A DNA stretch of 64,000 nt from Bacillus_BD sp963765265 (GCA_963765265.1 CAVXVN010000006.1:186001-250000), one strand, 5' to 3'; counted from the first letter of the stretch, positions 18,922 to 27,895 are shown. A program made the numbers and translations. The notes: a model not told the origin generated them from the sequence alone.

Positions 18922-18935
18922 TGAAACCGCTTTCA
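18922..18935. promoter_or_regulatory. Catabolite-responsive element (CcpA site) upstream of sucCD
   Basis: TGAAACCGCTTTCA fits the cre consensus TGWNANCGNTNWCA at every position. It lies 164 bases upstream of the sucC start, in a gap without genes. Carbon catabolite repression of the TCA branch by CcpA-HPr(Ser-P) is a reasonable inference; binding is not shown by sequence alone. Confidence 0.65.
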
Positions 18936-18971
18936 AATATTTTCATATATTTAAATAATATAAATCCGCTT

Positions 18972-19004
18972 CATTTAAGTCCCCCTTAGCAAGGAGGGAC
19001 TTAA
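18972..19004 (-). terminator. Hairpin after ylqH, probable terminator
   Basis: The minus strand reads TTTAAGTCCC, a short inner stem, then GGGACTTAAA, a strong 10-bp outer stem just past the ylqH stop. Only a short T/A-rich tail follows, but the stem itself starts with A and ends with A, so it could act from both sides. Confidence 0.65.
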
Positions 19005-19017
19005 ATATAGATACATT

Positions 19018-19317
19018 CTAATTCTCCTTTTTTTTACCTGCCTGCCTATCGGCTTGATAAATAAAAGCAAATACTTCAGCGACTGCTTTGTATAGTTCTT
19101 CAGGTATTTTGTCATTTATATTGAGCTTACTTAATAATTGAACTAAAGATGGGTCTTCTTGAATCGGTATTTGATGGTCTATTGCTTCTTTAAGGATCTG
19201 ATCAGCCATCTGCCCTTTCCCCTTCGCGATCACAGATGGGGCATCTGCTTGTTTTTCATCATATCTTAAGGCTATAGCTTCCTTTCTTTTCTCAACCAAA
19301 GTTTTATGTTCATTCAT
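19018..19317 (-). CDS. ylqH: FlhB C-terminal domain homologue (YlqH type), free-standing
   Basis: 99 residues corresponding to the cytoplasmic C-terminal fragment of the export-gate protein FlhB: EAIALRYDEKQADAPSVIAK, the GKG turn, IPIQEDPSLVQLL, and IPEELYKAVAEVFAFIY. The NPTH autocleavage motif of FlhB is missing and is replaced by EKRKE at the equivalent place, so the protein looks like a ready-made cleaved FlhB fragment. It has no membrane segments. Its ATG overlaps the end of ylqG by 4 bases. Similar stand-alone FlhB fragments (FlhX in Helicobacter) can act in flagellar export; whether this one does is unknown. Confidence 0.88.
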   Translation of the reverse strand: MNEHKTLVEKRKEAIALRYDEKQADAPSVIAKGKGQMADQILKEAIDHQIPIQEDPSLVQLLSKLNINDKIPEELYKAVAEVFAFIYQADRQAGKKKEN

Positions 19318-20693
19318 ATTCTTACGTCAACTCCTGAATAATGATTTGAACTGAAACAAGATGTCGACTTTTTATTTTCTTCCATTCTTCGATCAACTGG
19401 ATGAGTAAAATCGACTGTAGAAAGAGTATAATTCATCCTTTTCAAGTTTTCCTTTAATTCTTTAATAAAAGGTTCTGCTAATTGTTTTATATATTCATTC
19501 TCATTCATGACCGTAATCTTTAATATTCGATTTTGCACTTGCATGTCAACAATTGTATCATGAAGGTTTTCAAGCTCTAGATAAAATAATACTCGACAAA
19601 ACGATGGATCAATTTGTCCATTTTCTTTCTTTCTTCCACTCCATTGAATGGTTACGTCCATTTGTTTTTCCCAAATAGATAATGGTAATTGCACAACAAA
19701 TTGCTGAATGGGTCCAGATTCTTGTGCAAACAATTGAAGACCGGTTATTTTATGAAGCATTTTTTCTGCAACTTCTGTAGCAGACCCCGTTGGATTCTCA
19801 TTTAAAAAATCAATTAATAACGGCTTTAATTGTTCATTCCTAAGTAAATCTTTCCCCTCTGGGTGTTTTAAAAATTGAACGACCTCATGCTCATAAGAGA
19901 AACCCATACTCTTCATTAATCCTTTTAAGTGGTCCGCTAATGAAGAGTGATCTCTTAACGGACTACTCGTATTGTCTATTGTTCCATTCACTGCTGACCC
20001 GCTACTCTTTACCTCAAGAGTAGATGTCTGATGACCCAATAGTGTAAATGGTTCTTTTTGTTGTGATGAACTTAAGCCATCAAGAAATTTAAGTAATTGA
20101 TTTCCCTCTTTAGTTAAAGGACTTTTCAACAATAGATCTTGGAGTGCTTGTAGATTATTTATCAATGAATCTTTATTTATCACTTCAGTAACAGCTTGGA
20201 AGGTCATCTTTGTTAGAGGTAATTCATTCATTACCAAGTACTTTATCGCTTCAAGTCCAGCTTGGTTTGCGCTTGATTTTTTTAACAAGCTGACTGTTTG
20301 TTGAAGAATATCCTTACTAATAGGGAGATTCTCTTTTAGAAAAAAACGAATGACTTCCGCATTTTCTTTATTTAATGGAATAGACAACTCTTTCATTAAT
20401 CCGGAAAGTGAAACTTCATTTTGCCCTTTATTTTCAACTTTTCCCATTAGCTTCAATCTGACCTTCCCTTCACCAGACTGAACTTGAAACCAATATTTTT
20501 CGTTTGCTACTAAAGATGCTTCCAATTGAGCAACTACCTTTTGCGATCCAACCTGCAAAGTTGCAACAGAATTTGGAAATACTTTCAAAATTTTTCCATT
20601 GAAAATTTGCCCTGGCTTAAAAGTTAAGGCTTTCGGTTGAGGTCTATTCCTCTCTTGATATAATTCAGATATGATATTACTATTCATTTTCAT
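19314..20693 (-). CDS. ylqG: YlqG-like protein with a FliK-type C-terminal domain
   Basis: About 459 residues from ATG 20693 (MKMNSNIISELYQERN) behind AGGTGAT; a TTG at 20714 and an ATG at 20687 are alternatives. The N-terminal region (about 20-100) is beta-rich; the middle is a long helical, Leu/Lys-rich linker. The last ~120 residues (from FVVQLPLSIWEKQMDVTIQW through FYLELENLHDTIVDMQVQN) resemble the hook-length control domain of FliK, as judged by eye. It is translationally coupled to ylqH, the FlhB-like gene. Function not established. Confidence 0.7.
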   Translation of the reverse strand: MKMNSNIISELYQERNRPQPKALTFKPGQIFNGKILKVFPNSVATLQVGSQKVVAQLEASLVANEKYWFQVQSGEGKVRLKLMGKVENKGQNEVSLSGLMKELSIPLNKENAEVIRFFLKENLPISKDILQQTVSLLKKSSANQAGLEAIKYLVMNELPLTKMTFQAVTEVINKDSLINNLQALQDLLLKSPLTKEGNQLLKFLDGLSSSQQKEPFTLLGHQTSTLEVKSSGSAVNGTIDNTSSPLRDHSSLADHLKGLMKSMGFSYEHEVVQFLKHPEGKDLLRNEQLKPLLIDFLNENPTGSATEVAEKMLHKITGLQLFAQESGPIQQFVVQLPLSIWEKQMDVTIQWSGRKKENGQIDPSFCRVLFYLELENLHDTIVDMQVQNRILKITVMNENEYIKQLAEPFIKELKENLKRMNYTLSTVDFTHPVDRRMEENKKSTSCFSSNHYSGVDVRI

Positions 20694-20733
20694 GACATCA
20701 CCTACATGAATCAACTTGTCTTTCTCATTAGAG

Positions 20734-21534
20734 TTACACTTTCTCTTTTTTCACTAGGTATTCCTTAATTGGTGAAAAGCTTTTTCGATGTATCGGTGTA
20801 ATACCACATGATTCAATGGCGTCTAAATGTTCCTTTGTACCATAACCTGCATTATGGGCAAAACCGTACTCTGGATACTCAAGATCATAGTCTTTTAACA
20901 AACGGTCACGTATCACTTTTGCAACAATGGATGCTGCAGCAATGGAAACACTTAGTCCGTCCCCTTTTATAATCGATTCTGATGGGTACGGGGTTTCAAG
21001 TGGCACTGCATCAATTAAGAGGAAATCAGGTTGTGGTTTTAACTGGAGTACAGCCGATAACATCGCTTTTTTCGTTGCCTCATATATGTTTATTCGATCA
21101 ATCTCATTATTTTCAACTCTTCCGATTCCTATGGCTATGGCCTTGTCACATATTTCAGCATAGAATTCTTCTCTTTTTTTCTCACTTAACTTTTTGGAGT
21201 CATCAATCCCAGGAAGATAAAATCCAATTGGTAAAATCACTGCAGCTGCTATAACTGGCCCCGCAAGTGGACCTCTTCCTACTTCATCAATTCCTGCTAT
21301 ATTTTCATATCCTTCTTTTTGATATTTTTGTTCATAATCAGTCATTTGTATAAACTTTTTATGTTTTAACACTAGTTTTTCTTGTTCCCTATACCATCTT
21401 TTTACTAAGTTCTGAACACCTTTTCGTTCATCATTTTGAAGCTGTTTGATGAATACATCATTGGGTTCTGTGATAATTGAAAGTTTTTCTTTAATTTCTT
21501 TTATTGTCCACTTCAAAAAAAAACTCCTATTCAT
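20734..21534 (-). CDS. rnhB: Ribonuclease HII
   Basis: 266 residues. An N-terminal extension of about 75 residues, typical of Bacillus RnhB, precedes the catalytic core. The core contains GIDEVGRGPLAGPVIAAAV (Asp-Glu pair), DSKKLSEKKRE, and YGFAHNAGYGTKEHL. It removes RNA from RNA-DNA hybrids and single misincorporated ribonucleotides. Lies between rbgA and ylqG. Complete. Confidence 0.96.
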   Translation of the reverse strand: MNRSFFLKWTIKEIKEKLSIITEPNDVFIKQLQNDERKGVQNLVKRWYREQEKLVLKHKKFIQMTDYEQKYQKEGYENIAGIDEVGRGPLAGPVIAAAVILPIGFYLPGIDDSKKLSEKKREEFYAEICDKAIAIGIGRVENNEIDRINIYEATKKAMLSAVLQLKPQPDFLLIDAVPLETPYPSESIIKGDGLSVSIAAASIVAKVIRDRLLKDYDLEYPEYGFAHNAGYGTKEHLDAIESCGITPIHRKSFSPIKEYLVKKEKV

Positions 21535-21560
21535 ATTCTACTTATTTATCGGCCACGATT

Positions 21561-21603
21561 AAAAAAAATCAAGATCATATAAAAATGAAAGACCTTGATT
21601 TTT
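21561..21603 (-). terminator. Intrinsic terminator of the lepB-rbgA unit
   Basis: AAAAATCAAG and CTTGATTTTT enclose about 20 bases on the minus strand and end in a run of eight T. It sits between rbgA and rnhB, so rnhB probably has its own promoter or depends on read-through. Confidence 0.7.
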
Positions 21604-21615
21604 AATATATTTTCT

Positions 21616-22495
21616 TTATTTTGTCGCTATAATTTCATTCGAAATTTGCTCAGGTCTCTCAAATGAAAGAGGACCCATTTTTTCCGTTCTAATTTCTCTA
21701 ATAATAATTTCTGTCACTTTATCGTAATCAATTTCACCCTTACCCAGTAAATAACCACGCTGCTTGCCAATTTGATCAAAGAAAGCAACAATATCATCGG
21801 GAAACTCTTCAAGCTTAAACCGTTCCTTTATTCGTTGTGGATATTGTACTTCCAGAAATCGCAAAGCGTATATAGCGACATCGTGCAGATTTAAAATCGC
21901 GTCTTTGATTGCCCCTGTTAAAGCAAGCTTCAACCCAACTTCCGGATCTTCAAATTTCGGCCATAGTATTCCCGGCGTGTCCAATAGTTCAAGTTCTTTT
22001 CCAACTTTGATCCATTGTTGAGCTTTTGTGACACCAGGTGTATTCCCTGTCTTAGCAATATTTTTTTTAGCTAACCTATTAATCAGAGTCGATTTTCCGA
22101 CATTGGGAATCCCCACAATCATAGCCCTAATGGCTCTATGGTTTTACTACCCCTTTTGCTTTCATGCGGTCAAACTTTTCTTTTAATAACTCTTTTGAAG
22201 CAGAGACGATTTCTTTCATCCCAGTTCCTGCTTGAGAGTTAATGGCCAATGCCTTAACCCCTTTATCCTGGAAATACTCAATCCATTCCCTTGTAATGCT
22301 TTTATCTGCCATATCGGCTTTATTTAACAATACCAATCTTGGCTTATGTTGAATAATTTCATCAATCATTGGATTTCGGGAAGAAAGTGGAATTCGTGCA
22401 TCCACTAATTCAAAGATGATATCAATAAGGTTTAGTTTTTCTGTAACCTGTCTTCTGGCTTTCGCCATATGCCCAGGAAACCATTGAATTGTCAA
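21616..22495 (-). CDS. rbgA: 50S ribosome assembly GTPase RbgA (YlqF), frame broken mid-gene
   Basis: Circularly permuted GTPase needed for late assembly of the 50S subunit. The G4 motif (LLNKADMAD, about residue 57) precedes the P-loop (GIPNVGKSTLINRL), which is the family hallmark. MTIQWFPGHMAKARRQ is the expected N-terminus. The frame stops after AKGVVKP and the sequence resumes as RAIRAMIVGIPNVGKS when one base near 22138 is removed, giving about 292 residues. RbgA is essential in Bacillus subtilis, which argues for sequence error. Confidence 0.94.
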
Positions 22496-22519
22496 AAGAT
22501 CTAACCTCCCAACTTTCGT

Positions 22520-23074
22520 TTACTTTGTAAATCGTATATCCTCTAGAGGCCAATAAATGACACTCGTTTTGCCCAAAATCTTTTCCATCGGAACGGTTCC
22601 AATATGACGGCTATCTTTACTGAAACGTCGATTATCACCCATAACAAATAATTCTCCCTCAGGTACTGTTTCCTGTCCTATTTTTTCTTCTAATGTAAAT
22701 GATTCTGTTAATGGACCATCTATGACTTCTTTTTTATACTCATCAAGGTATGGTTCTTCATATGCCTTTCCATTTACATATAGTGTATCATCTTTGTACT
22801 CAATCTTATCACCAGGAAGTCCAATCACTCTTTTTATGTAATCTTTGTTTTCAGGCGCATGAAAAACAATAATATCAAATCGATTTGGTTCTCCAATTCT
22901 ATAACTAAATTTATTTACAATCATTCGATCTTGATCATGTAATGTCGGCATCATAGATAGCCCATCAACAACAATCGGAGCAAATAAAAAATATCGAATT
23001 ACTGCAGCTAATAATACCGCAATAATTAGCGCCTTGATCCATTCCCATAATTCATTTTTTTTCTTTGCCACCAT
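22520..23074 (-). CDS. lepB: Type I signal peptidase (SipS/LepB family)
   Basis: 184 residues from ATG 23074 (MVAKKKNELWEWIKAL) behind GGTGGGG; longer starts upstream lack a good site. One N-terminal membrane segment (about residues 13-31), catalytic Ser in VDGLSMMPTL near residue 40, catalytic Lys in YIKRVIGLPGD, and the C-terminal box MGDNRRFSKDSR. It cleaves Sec and Tat signal peptides on the outer membrane face. In several Bacillaceae a signal peptidase lies between rplS and rbgA as here, but not in Bacillus subtilis 168. Confidence 0.95.
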   Translation of the reverse strand: MVAKKKNELWEWIKALIIAVLLAAVIRYFLFAPIVVDGLSMMPTLHDQDRMIVNKFSYRIGEPNRFDIIVFHAPENKDYIKRVIGLPGDKIEYKDDTLYVNGKAYEEPYLDEYKKEVIDGPLTESFTLEEKIGQETVPEGELFVMGDNRRFSKDSRHIGTVPMEKILGKTSVIYWPLEDIRFTK

Positions 23075-23271
23075 ATCCCCACCATTCTCGGATATTTTCT
23101 TAACCATAAGCAAAAATCCCTTCCGCTGCACTTGTCTATTGTTTCCAAAAGAGTTAGCATAATAACTGTTCCAAGGATATTCTACTTTAAATACCTATTA
23201 CCTATGTTTATATGAACTTATTTTACATTAATTTTATATGAAAACATAATTTATTGAAATAAAAATCCAAT

Positions 23272-23303
23272 AAAAAGGAGCCTGTTAAACAAGCTCCTTT
23301 TTG
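23272..23303 (-). terminator. Intrinsic terminator of rplS
   Basis: AAAAAGGAGC and GCTCCTTTTT enclose a loop of about 11 bases on the minus strand, just past the rplS stop, with the T run built into the descending arm. Confidence 0.9.
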
Positions 23304-23310
23304 GAATCTT

Positions 23311-23658
23311 TTATCGAATTTCTTTAATACGAGCTTTTTTACCACGTAGGTTACGTAGATAATAAAGTTTAGCACGGCGAACTTTACCGCGACGGATAAC
23401 TTCAAGCTGCGCAATTTTTGGTGTGTGGACAGGGAATGTACGTTCCACTCCTACTCCGTAAGAAATTTTACGAACTGTGAAAGTTTCGCTAATTCCACCA
23501 CCACGACGCTTAATCACAACACCTTCATAAACCTGAATACGTTCACGAGTACCTTCGACAACTTTAACGTGTACACGTACAGTATCACCAGGACGGAACG
23601 CAGGAAGATCTGAACGAAGTTGTTCTTTTGTGATTTCTTCGATTATTCTATTTTGCAT
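23311..23658 (-). CDS. rplS: 50S ribosomal protein L19
   Basis: 115 residues from ATG 23658 (MQNRIIEEITKEQLRSDLPA) behind AAGGAG; the frame is open further upstream but those codons overlap the leader RNA. FRPGDTVRVHVKVVEGTRER and the basic C-terminus GKKARIKEIR match L19, which lies at the 30S-50S interface. It follows trmD and is last in the rpsP-to-rplS group. Confidence 0.97.
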   Translation of the reverse strand: MQNRIIEEITKEQLRSDLPAFRPGDTVRVHVKVVEGTRERIQVYEGVVIKRRGGGISETFTVRKISYGVGVERTFPVHTPKIAQLEVIRRGKVRRAKLYYLRNLRGKKARIKEIR

Positions 23659-23664
23659 CGTTTT

Positions 23665-23735
23665 CAACTCCTTCCAACAGATGCTCTTGCACAACATGAT
23701 TGTTTTTGATTGCAGCGGAACATCGTTATAAGACA
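23665..23735 (-). promoter_or_regulatory. Probable L19 leader (ribosomal protein autoregulatory RNA) upstream of rplS
   Basis: On the minus strand GATGTTC (23718-23724), followed by CGCTG, can pair over 7 bp with GAGCATC (23680-23686), with one G-U pair. The second arm lies just before the rplS ribosome binding site. This matches the arrangement of the L19 leader known in low-GC Gram-positives, in which L19 is thought to bind its own transcript. The stem is seen; the identity with the known family is inferred from memory of its conserved sequence and position. Confidence 0.55.
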
Positions 23736-23816
23736 AAAACCAGATTATCAGTCTAAGTCACAAAATGATATCATACCATATATTATTTTAGAATTCAATA
23801 GTATTTCTTTTCACTT

Positions 23817-24543
23817 TTAAATTCTTCTAAGCCACTTTTCTTGTTTGTCATTCAATTCGAAATGATTCAAGTAAATCTGGTCGTCTCAAAAAGGTTCTCC
23901 TCAGTGATTCTTTCGCTCGCCATTCTTCAATTATTCTATGATTTCCTGATAGAAGAACATCAGGTACCTTCATTCCTCTAAAATCAGCAGGTCGAGTATA
24001 ATGAGGATGTTCTAAAAGGCCTGTACTAAACGAATCTTTCATATGGGACTGTTCATTGCCAAGGACACCTGGGAGCAGTCGAACCACACTATCAATGATC
24101 ACCATTGCCCCGAATTCTCCACCGGTTAAGACAAAATCACCAATTGAAATTTCATCCGTAACAAATGTTTCTCGTATTCTTTCATCATAACCTTCATAAT
24201 GTCCGCAAACAAAAATGAGATGATCACAAGTCGCAAACTCCTCGGCTTTTTTTTGATCATATCGTTCACCTTGAGGGCACAGAAGAATAACTCGTGGGTC
24301 CTCTGACTGTGATTTAGCTTTTAGATCCTCTACAGCATCAAAAAGCGGTTGTGGCTTTAGTACCATCCCTGCACCTCCACCATACGGGTAATCATCGACT
24401 GTTCCGTGTTTATTATCAGCGTACTCTCGAAAATTGATGACTTGAAAGGAAGCAGCATTCATATCTACCGCTCGCTTCAGAATGGAATGTCCAAAGACAC
24501 CAGTAAACATATCTGGAAAAAGAGTTAGCACATCGAACTTCAT
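23817..24543 (-). CDS. trmD: tRNA (guanine-37-N1)-methyltransferase TrmD (frame broken near the C-terminus)
   Basis: SAM-dependent trefoil-knot enzyme that methylates G37 and prevents frameshifting on the ribosome. MKFDVLTLFPDMFTGVFG, DDYPYGGGAGMVLKPQP, HYEGYDERI and SIGDFVLTGGE are intact. The frame ends early at LLESFRIE; removing one base at about 23859 gives the usual ending ESFELNDKQEKWLRRI and 241 residues. The ATG overlaps the restored rimM stop (TGATG). An upstream break fuses the two frames artificially. Essential in most bacteria. Confidence 0.94.
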
Positions 24544-25062
24544 CACGAAAGCAGTCCTTCTAATGGGGTAATGACAATTGTCTTTGCCTGAAACATCGAT
24601 TTCTTTTACTACTTCCTCAATGTAAGGAATTAACTGTTCTTTACCACCTTTACCTTTAATAACCCATACATCATTGGCGCCTGGTGTTAATATCTCCTTA
24701 ACAATACCAATTTCTTCACCTTGATCCGTTACAACCAAACAACCAATAATTTCATGAAAATAATATTCATCCTTCGCAAGGCTTCCAAGTTGATTTTCAG
24801 GGACTTTTAATATTCCACCTTTAAATTTTTCAACTTGATTTACATTATCGTATCCTTCAAAAGTTAATAAATCAAAGTTTTTATGAACCCGATGTGACTG
24901 GACAATTAATTCGATTGGCTCATCCTTATCAGACATAAATAAAAATAATGAATTTCCTTTTTTATAACGTTCATCGGCAAAGTCAGTTCTGGAAATAACT
25001 CGTACCTCTCCTTTTATTCCATGTGTATTAACAATTTTTCCGACATTAAACCATTTTTCCAT
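24543..25062 (-). CDS. rimM: Ribosome maturation factor RimM (frame broken near the C-terminus)
   Basis: N-terminal RimM barrel (MEKWFNVGKIVNTHGIKGEV) and C-terminal PRC-barrel with EYYFHEIIGCLVV and GANDVWVIK. RimM binds S19 and assists folding of the 30S head. The frame reads on into trmD, giving the false look of one 404-residue fusion. Removing one base at about 24582 restores the typical end SGKTIVITPLEGLLS and a TGA that overlaps the trmD ATG, giving 172 residues. Confidence 0.94.
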
Positions 25063-25076
25063 TTATACGGTCACCT

Positions 25077-25463
25077 CTATCGTATTTCTACTATGAAGTC
25101 ATCTTTAATCACGATTGTTTTTTCTCCAGTCAGCTTACTCCAGCGATCACCTACTTGTACCTCAACTAAGGCTTGGACTTCTTTTTCCTTTAATTCGCTT
25201 TCTAAAGGTAGTATATGTAATTGTTCTAATTGAAACTCAATGAGCTTTATTTTTTCAAGTCTATTTTGTATTTCTTTTTCAAATTGCTTTGACAAATTAG
25301 GCTGATGAAATTTTTTATTTTTCTCTAGTTTTTTCATTTCAAAGCGAAGTTGATCACATTCTTTTTGCAGTTGTAAGATATTCGTATGATATTTATCTTG
25401 AAGTTTCTCTTTACTTTTTTCTGTTAATACTTGCTTCACCACGACAGATTGCAGTAATTTCAT
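25077..25463 (-). CDS. ylqD: YlqD family protein
   Basis: 128 residues: MKLLQSVVVKQVLTEKSKEK, then a long charged coiled coil (about residues 22-90) and a short beta-rich end (VGDRWSKLTGEKTIVIKDD). This matches the length and layout of Bacillus YlqD, a protein of unknown function conserved between khpA and rimM. Its position in a ribosome-maturation cluster is suggestive only. Confidence 0.88.
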   Translation of the reverse strand: MKLLQSVVVKQVLTEKSKEKLQDKYHTNILQLQKECDQLRFEMKKLEKNKKFHQPNLSKQFEKEIQNRLEKIKLIEFQLEQLHILPLESELKEKEVQALVEVQVGDRWSKLTGEKTIVIKDDFIVEIR

Positions 25464-25500
25464 TCAAGCACCCCCGAATCATACTAAGTATCAATTATGA

Positions 25501-25543
25501 AGAAAAGCGCAAGCGCCTGAGTGAGGCACTTGCGCTTTTCTTT
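25501..25543. repeat. Strong GC-rich hairpin between khpA and ylqD (terminator or repeat-type element)
   Basis: GAAAAGCGCAAG and CTTGCGCTTTTC form a 12-bp perfect stem, extended inside by GCGCC/GGCAC-type pairing, around a short loop. It ends in T-rich sequence on both strands. It starts right after the khpA stop. The arm GAAAAGCGCAAGCGCC resembles the ends of the repeat near 41921-42025 and of hairpins scattered in many Bacillaceae genomes. Termination inside this operon would split rpsP-khpA from ylqD-rimM-trmD-rplS. Confidence 0.7.
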
Positions 25544-25777
25544 TTAATCTTTAATTTCTAAAAAAGTCTTTTTATGCTGTGATGTGCTTGCTGCTGCGTA
25601 CACTACAGTTCGTAACGCTTTTGCAACGCGTCCTTGCTTTCCAATTACTTTCCCAATGTCAATCTTGTTGACGGAAAGTTGATAGGTTACACGACTGTCC
25701 TCTTCATGAACAGTCACATGAACATCATCAGGAAAATCAACAAGGGGCTTTACAATCGTTTCGATAAGATCTTTCAT
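25544..25777 (-). CDS. khpA: KH-domain RNA-binding protein KhpA (YlqC)
   Basis: 77 residues with a single KH domain, including the RNA-binding loop IGKVIGKQGRVAKALRTVV at about residues 42-60. KhpA pairs with KhpB (Jag/EloR) in Gram-positives and affects cell elongation and RNA regulation. It lies directly after rpsP in the usual order. Complete. Confidence 0.94.
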   Translation of the reverse strand: MKDLIETIVKPLVDFPDDVHVTVHEEDSRVTYQLSVNKIDIGKVIGKQGRVAKALRTVVYAAASTSQHKKTFLEIKD

Positions 25778-25788
25778 AGTAATTAAAA

Positions 25789-26062
25789 TTACTTGCCGTT
25801 TTTAAGGTTATGGAATTTTTCCATAATCCCTTGATTAGAGAAAAGGTTACGAACTGTATCAGAAGGTTTTGCACCAGTTTGTAACCATTTTAATGCAAGT
25901 TCTTCATTAATTTTCACCTGTTGCAGGTTGAGCAACTGGATTGTATGTTCCAACTGTTTCAATTTGACGTCCATCACGAGGAGAACGAGAATCTGCAACT
26001 ACGATACGATAGAAAGGAGATTTTTTTGCTCCCATACGTTTTAAACGAATTTTTACTGCCAT
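25789..26062 (-). CDS. rpsP: 30S ribosomal protein S16 (frame broken mid-gene)
   Basis: Start ATG 26062 (MAVKIRLKRMGAKKSPFYRI) behind GGAGGTG. The first frame ends at VAQPATGEN; removing one of two adjacent bases near 25917-25918 gives VAQPATVKINEELALKWL and continues to the normal end, 90 residues in all, the family length. S16 is essential for 30S assembly, so the break is almost certainly a sequence error. Confidence 0.96.
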
Positions 26063-26196
26063 TTTAAATAAGCACCTCCGAATAGTTTCACACAAGATAG
26101 TATATTATCAATAGTTAAAAGCTTTGTAAAGTGTTTTTTCTTGTCAGACAAAAAAACTATAAAAATTTGGTTGCCAGTACAAGTAAAAACTTCCAA

Positions 26197-27550
26197 TTAA
26201 AACGGTTTAAATGGAAATTTAAAACCGCCTTTTTTCTTTCCTTTTTGTTGCATACCAGTCATTTGTTTCATCATTTTTTTCATTTCATCAAATTGCTTTA
26301 ATAAACGGTTAATCTCTGGGACACTGGTTCCACTACCTTTTGCAATTCGTTTACGCCGACTGGCATTAATAATTTCTGGCTGACTTTTTTCTGCAGTTGT
26401 CATCGATTTAATAATGGCTTCCACATGAGAAATTTGTTTTTCATCAATTTGCAGATTATTAAGCCCTTTAATTTTGTTTGCACCTGGCATCATTTTTAAC
26501 AATTCATCAAGCGGTCCCATCTTACGCACTTGGCCAAGTTGTTCAAGAAAATCATCTAAGGTAAAAGACGCCGTTCTCATCTTTTGTTCCAGTTCCTTAG
26601 CTTTTTCTTCATCCACATTCGCTTGTGCTTTTTCAATGAGCGTCAAGACATCACCCATACCCAGAATTCTTGATGCCATTCTTTCAGGATGGAATGCCTC
26701 AATTGCATCTAATTTTTCACCCAAACCGACAAATTTAATAGGGGTTTGCGTAACAGAACGAATAGATAATGCAGCACCACCACGGGTATCTCCGTCAAGT
26801 TTTGTCAATACGACTCCTGTTAACCCCAGCTGTTCATTAAAGCTTGAAGCAACATTTACCGCATCCTGACCTGTCATTGCATCCACTACAAGGAAAATTT
26901 CATCAGGATTTGTAAGCTCTTTTATTTGTTTGAGCTCGTCCATTAATGTTTCATCAACATGAAGGCGACCCGCAGTATCAATGAGCACATAATCATGGTG
27001 ATCTTCTTTTGCTTTTTCAATGGCTTGTTTGGCAATTTCAACAGGACTTACTTGATCTCCAAGAGAAAAAACAGGCATATCTAGTTGCTTTCCAAGTGTT
27101 TCAAGCTGTTTAATTGCTGCTGGTCGGTAAATATCGGCGGCAACAAGTAAGGGGTTACGATTATATTTCTTTCTTAAGCAAGTTCGCTAGTTTTCCAGTA
27201 GTCGTCGTTTTTCCTGCACCTTGGAGCCCAACCATCATAATAACCGATGGTGGTCTGTTAGATACAGCAATTTTACTTTGTTCCCCGCCCATAAGTTCAG
27301 TTAATTCTTCTTTAACTACTTTTATGACCTGTTGTCCAGGAGTTAAACTTTTCATTACTTCTTGACCAACGGAACGTTCGCTTACCTTCTTAACAAACTC
27401 TTTAACCACTTTAAAGTTAACATCCGCTTCCAAAAGAGCAAGGCGAACTTCGCGCATCATTTCTTTAACATCTGCTTCTGTTACTTTCCCTTTACCGCGA
27501 ATCTTCTGTATTGTACTTTGCAGTCGGTCGGCTAAACCTTCAAATGCCAT
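26197..27550 (-). CDS. ffh: Signal recognition particle protein Ffh (frame broken in the G domain)
   Basis: SRP54-type GTPase that binds signal sequences and 4.5S/scRNA and delivers ribosomes to FtsY. The N domain (MAFEGLADRLQSTIQKI), P-loop GLQGAGKTTTTGKLA, the DTAGRLHVDE motif, TKLDGDTRGGAA and the Met-rich M domain (MKKMMKQMTGMQQ) are all present. The frame breaks after GKLANLLKK; removal of one base at about 27169 yields KYNRNPLLVAADIYRPAAI and about 450 residues. Ffh is essential, so error is more likely than mutation. Confidence 0.95.
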
Positions 27551-27562
27551 GCATGCCGCCTC

Positions 27563-27895
27563 CTAATCTAATTTCTCAAGCTCAGCAATCATATCAGACA
27601 ATTTATCTTGGGAGGATAATTCTACTTGCAATCCCTCTCTAATCTCTTTAATCAACTTACTTCGCTCTTGAAATTTCACAAATAATGAAAGTTTTTCTTC
27701 GTATTCTTCAAGCATCGCTTCTGTACGTTTAATGTTGTCATAAACAGCTTGACGACTTACGTGATTTTCTTCCGCAATTTCTCCGAGAGAAAAATCTTCT
27801 AAATAATATAGTGCCATATAGCTGCGCTGCTTTGGCGTTAACAACGACTGATAAAAATCATATAAATAGTTCATTCTCGTTGTTTTCTCAAGCAT
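27563..27895 (-). CDS. ylxM: YlxM family helix-turn-helix protein associated with SRP
   Basis: 110 residues. A sigma-factor-type helix-turn-helix (FSLGEIAEENHVSRQAVYDN) at about residues 30-50 follows MNYLYDFYQSLLTPKQRSYM. It ends 12 bases before ffh. The YlxM/p13 family is found next to ffh and has been linked to modulating SRP function in streptococci. Complete. Confidence 0.92.
   Translation of the reverse strand: MLEKTTRMNYLYDFYQSLLTPKQRSYMALYYLEDFSLGEIAEENHVSRQAVYDNIKRTEAMLEEYEEKLSLFVKFQERSKLIKEIREGLQVELSSQDKLSDMIAELEKLD

Noticed and set aside
23848..25062. A single 404-residue RimM-TrmD fusion protein
   Set aside because: The junction sequence (DNCHYPIRRTAFV) matches neither family. 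Removing one base at about 24582 restores the normal RimM ending and a TGA overlapping the trmD ATG, so the fusion is an artefact of a frame error.
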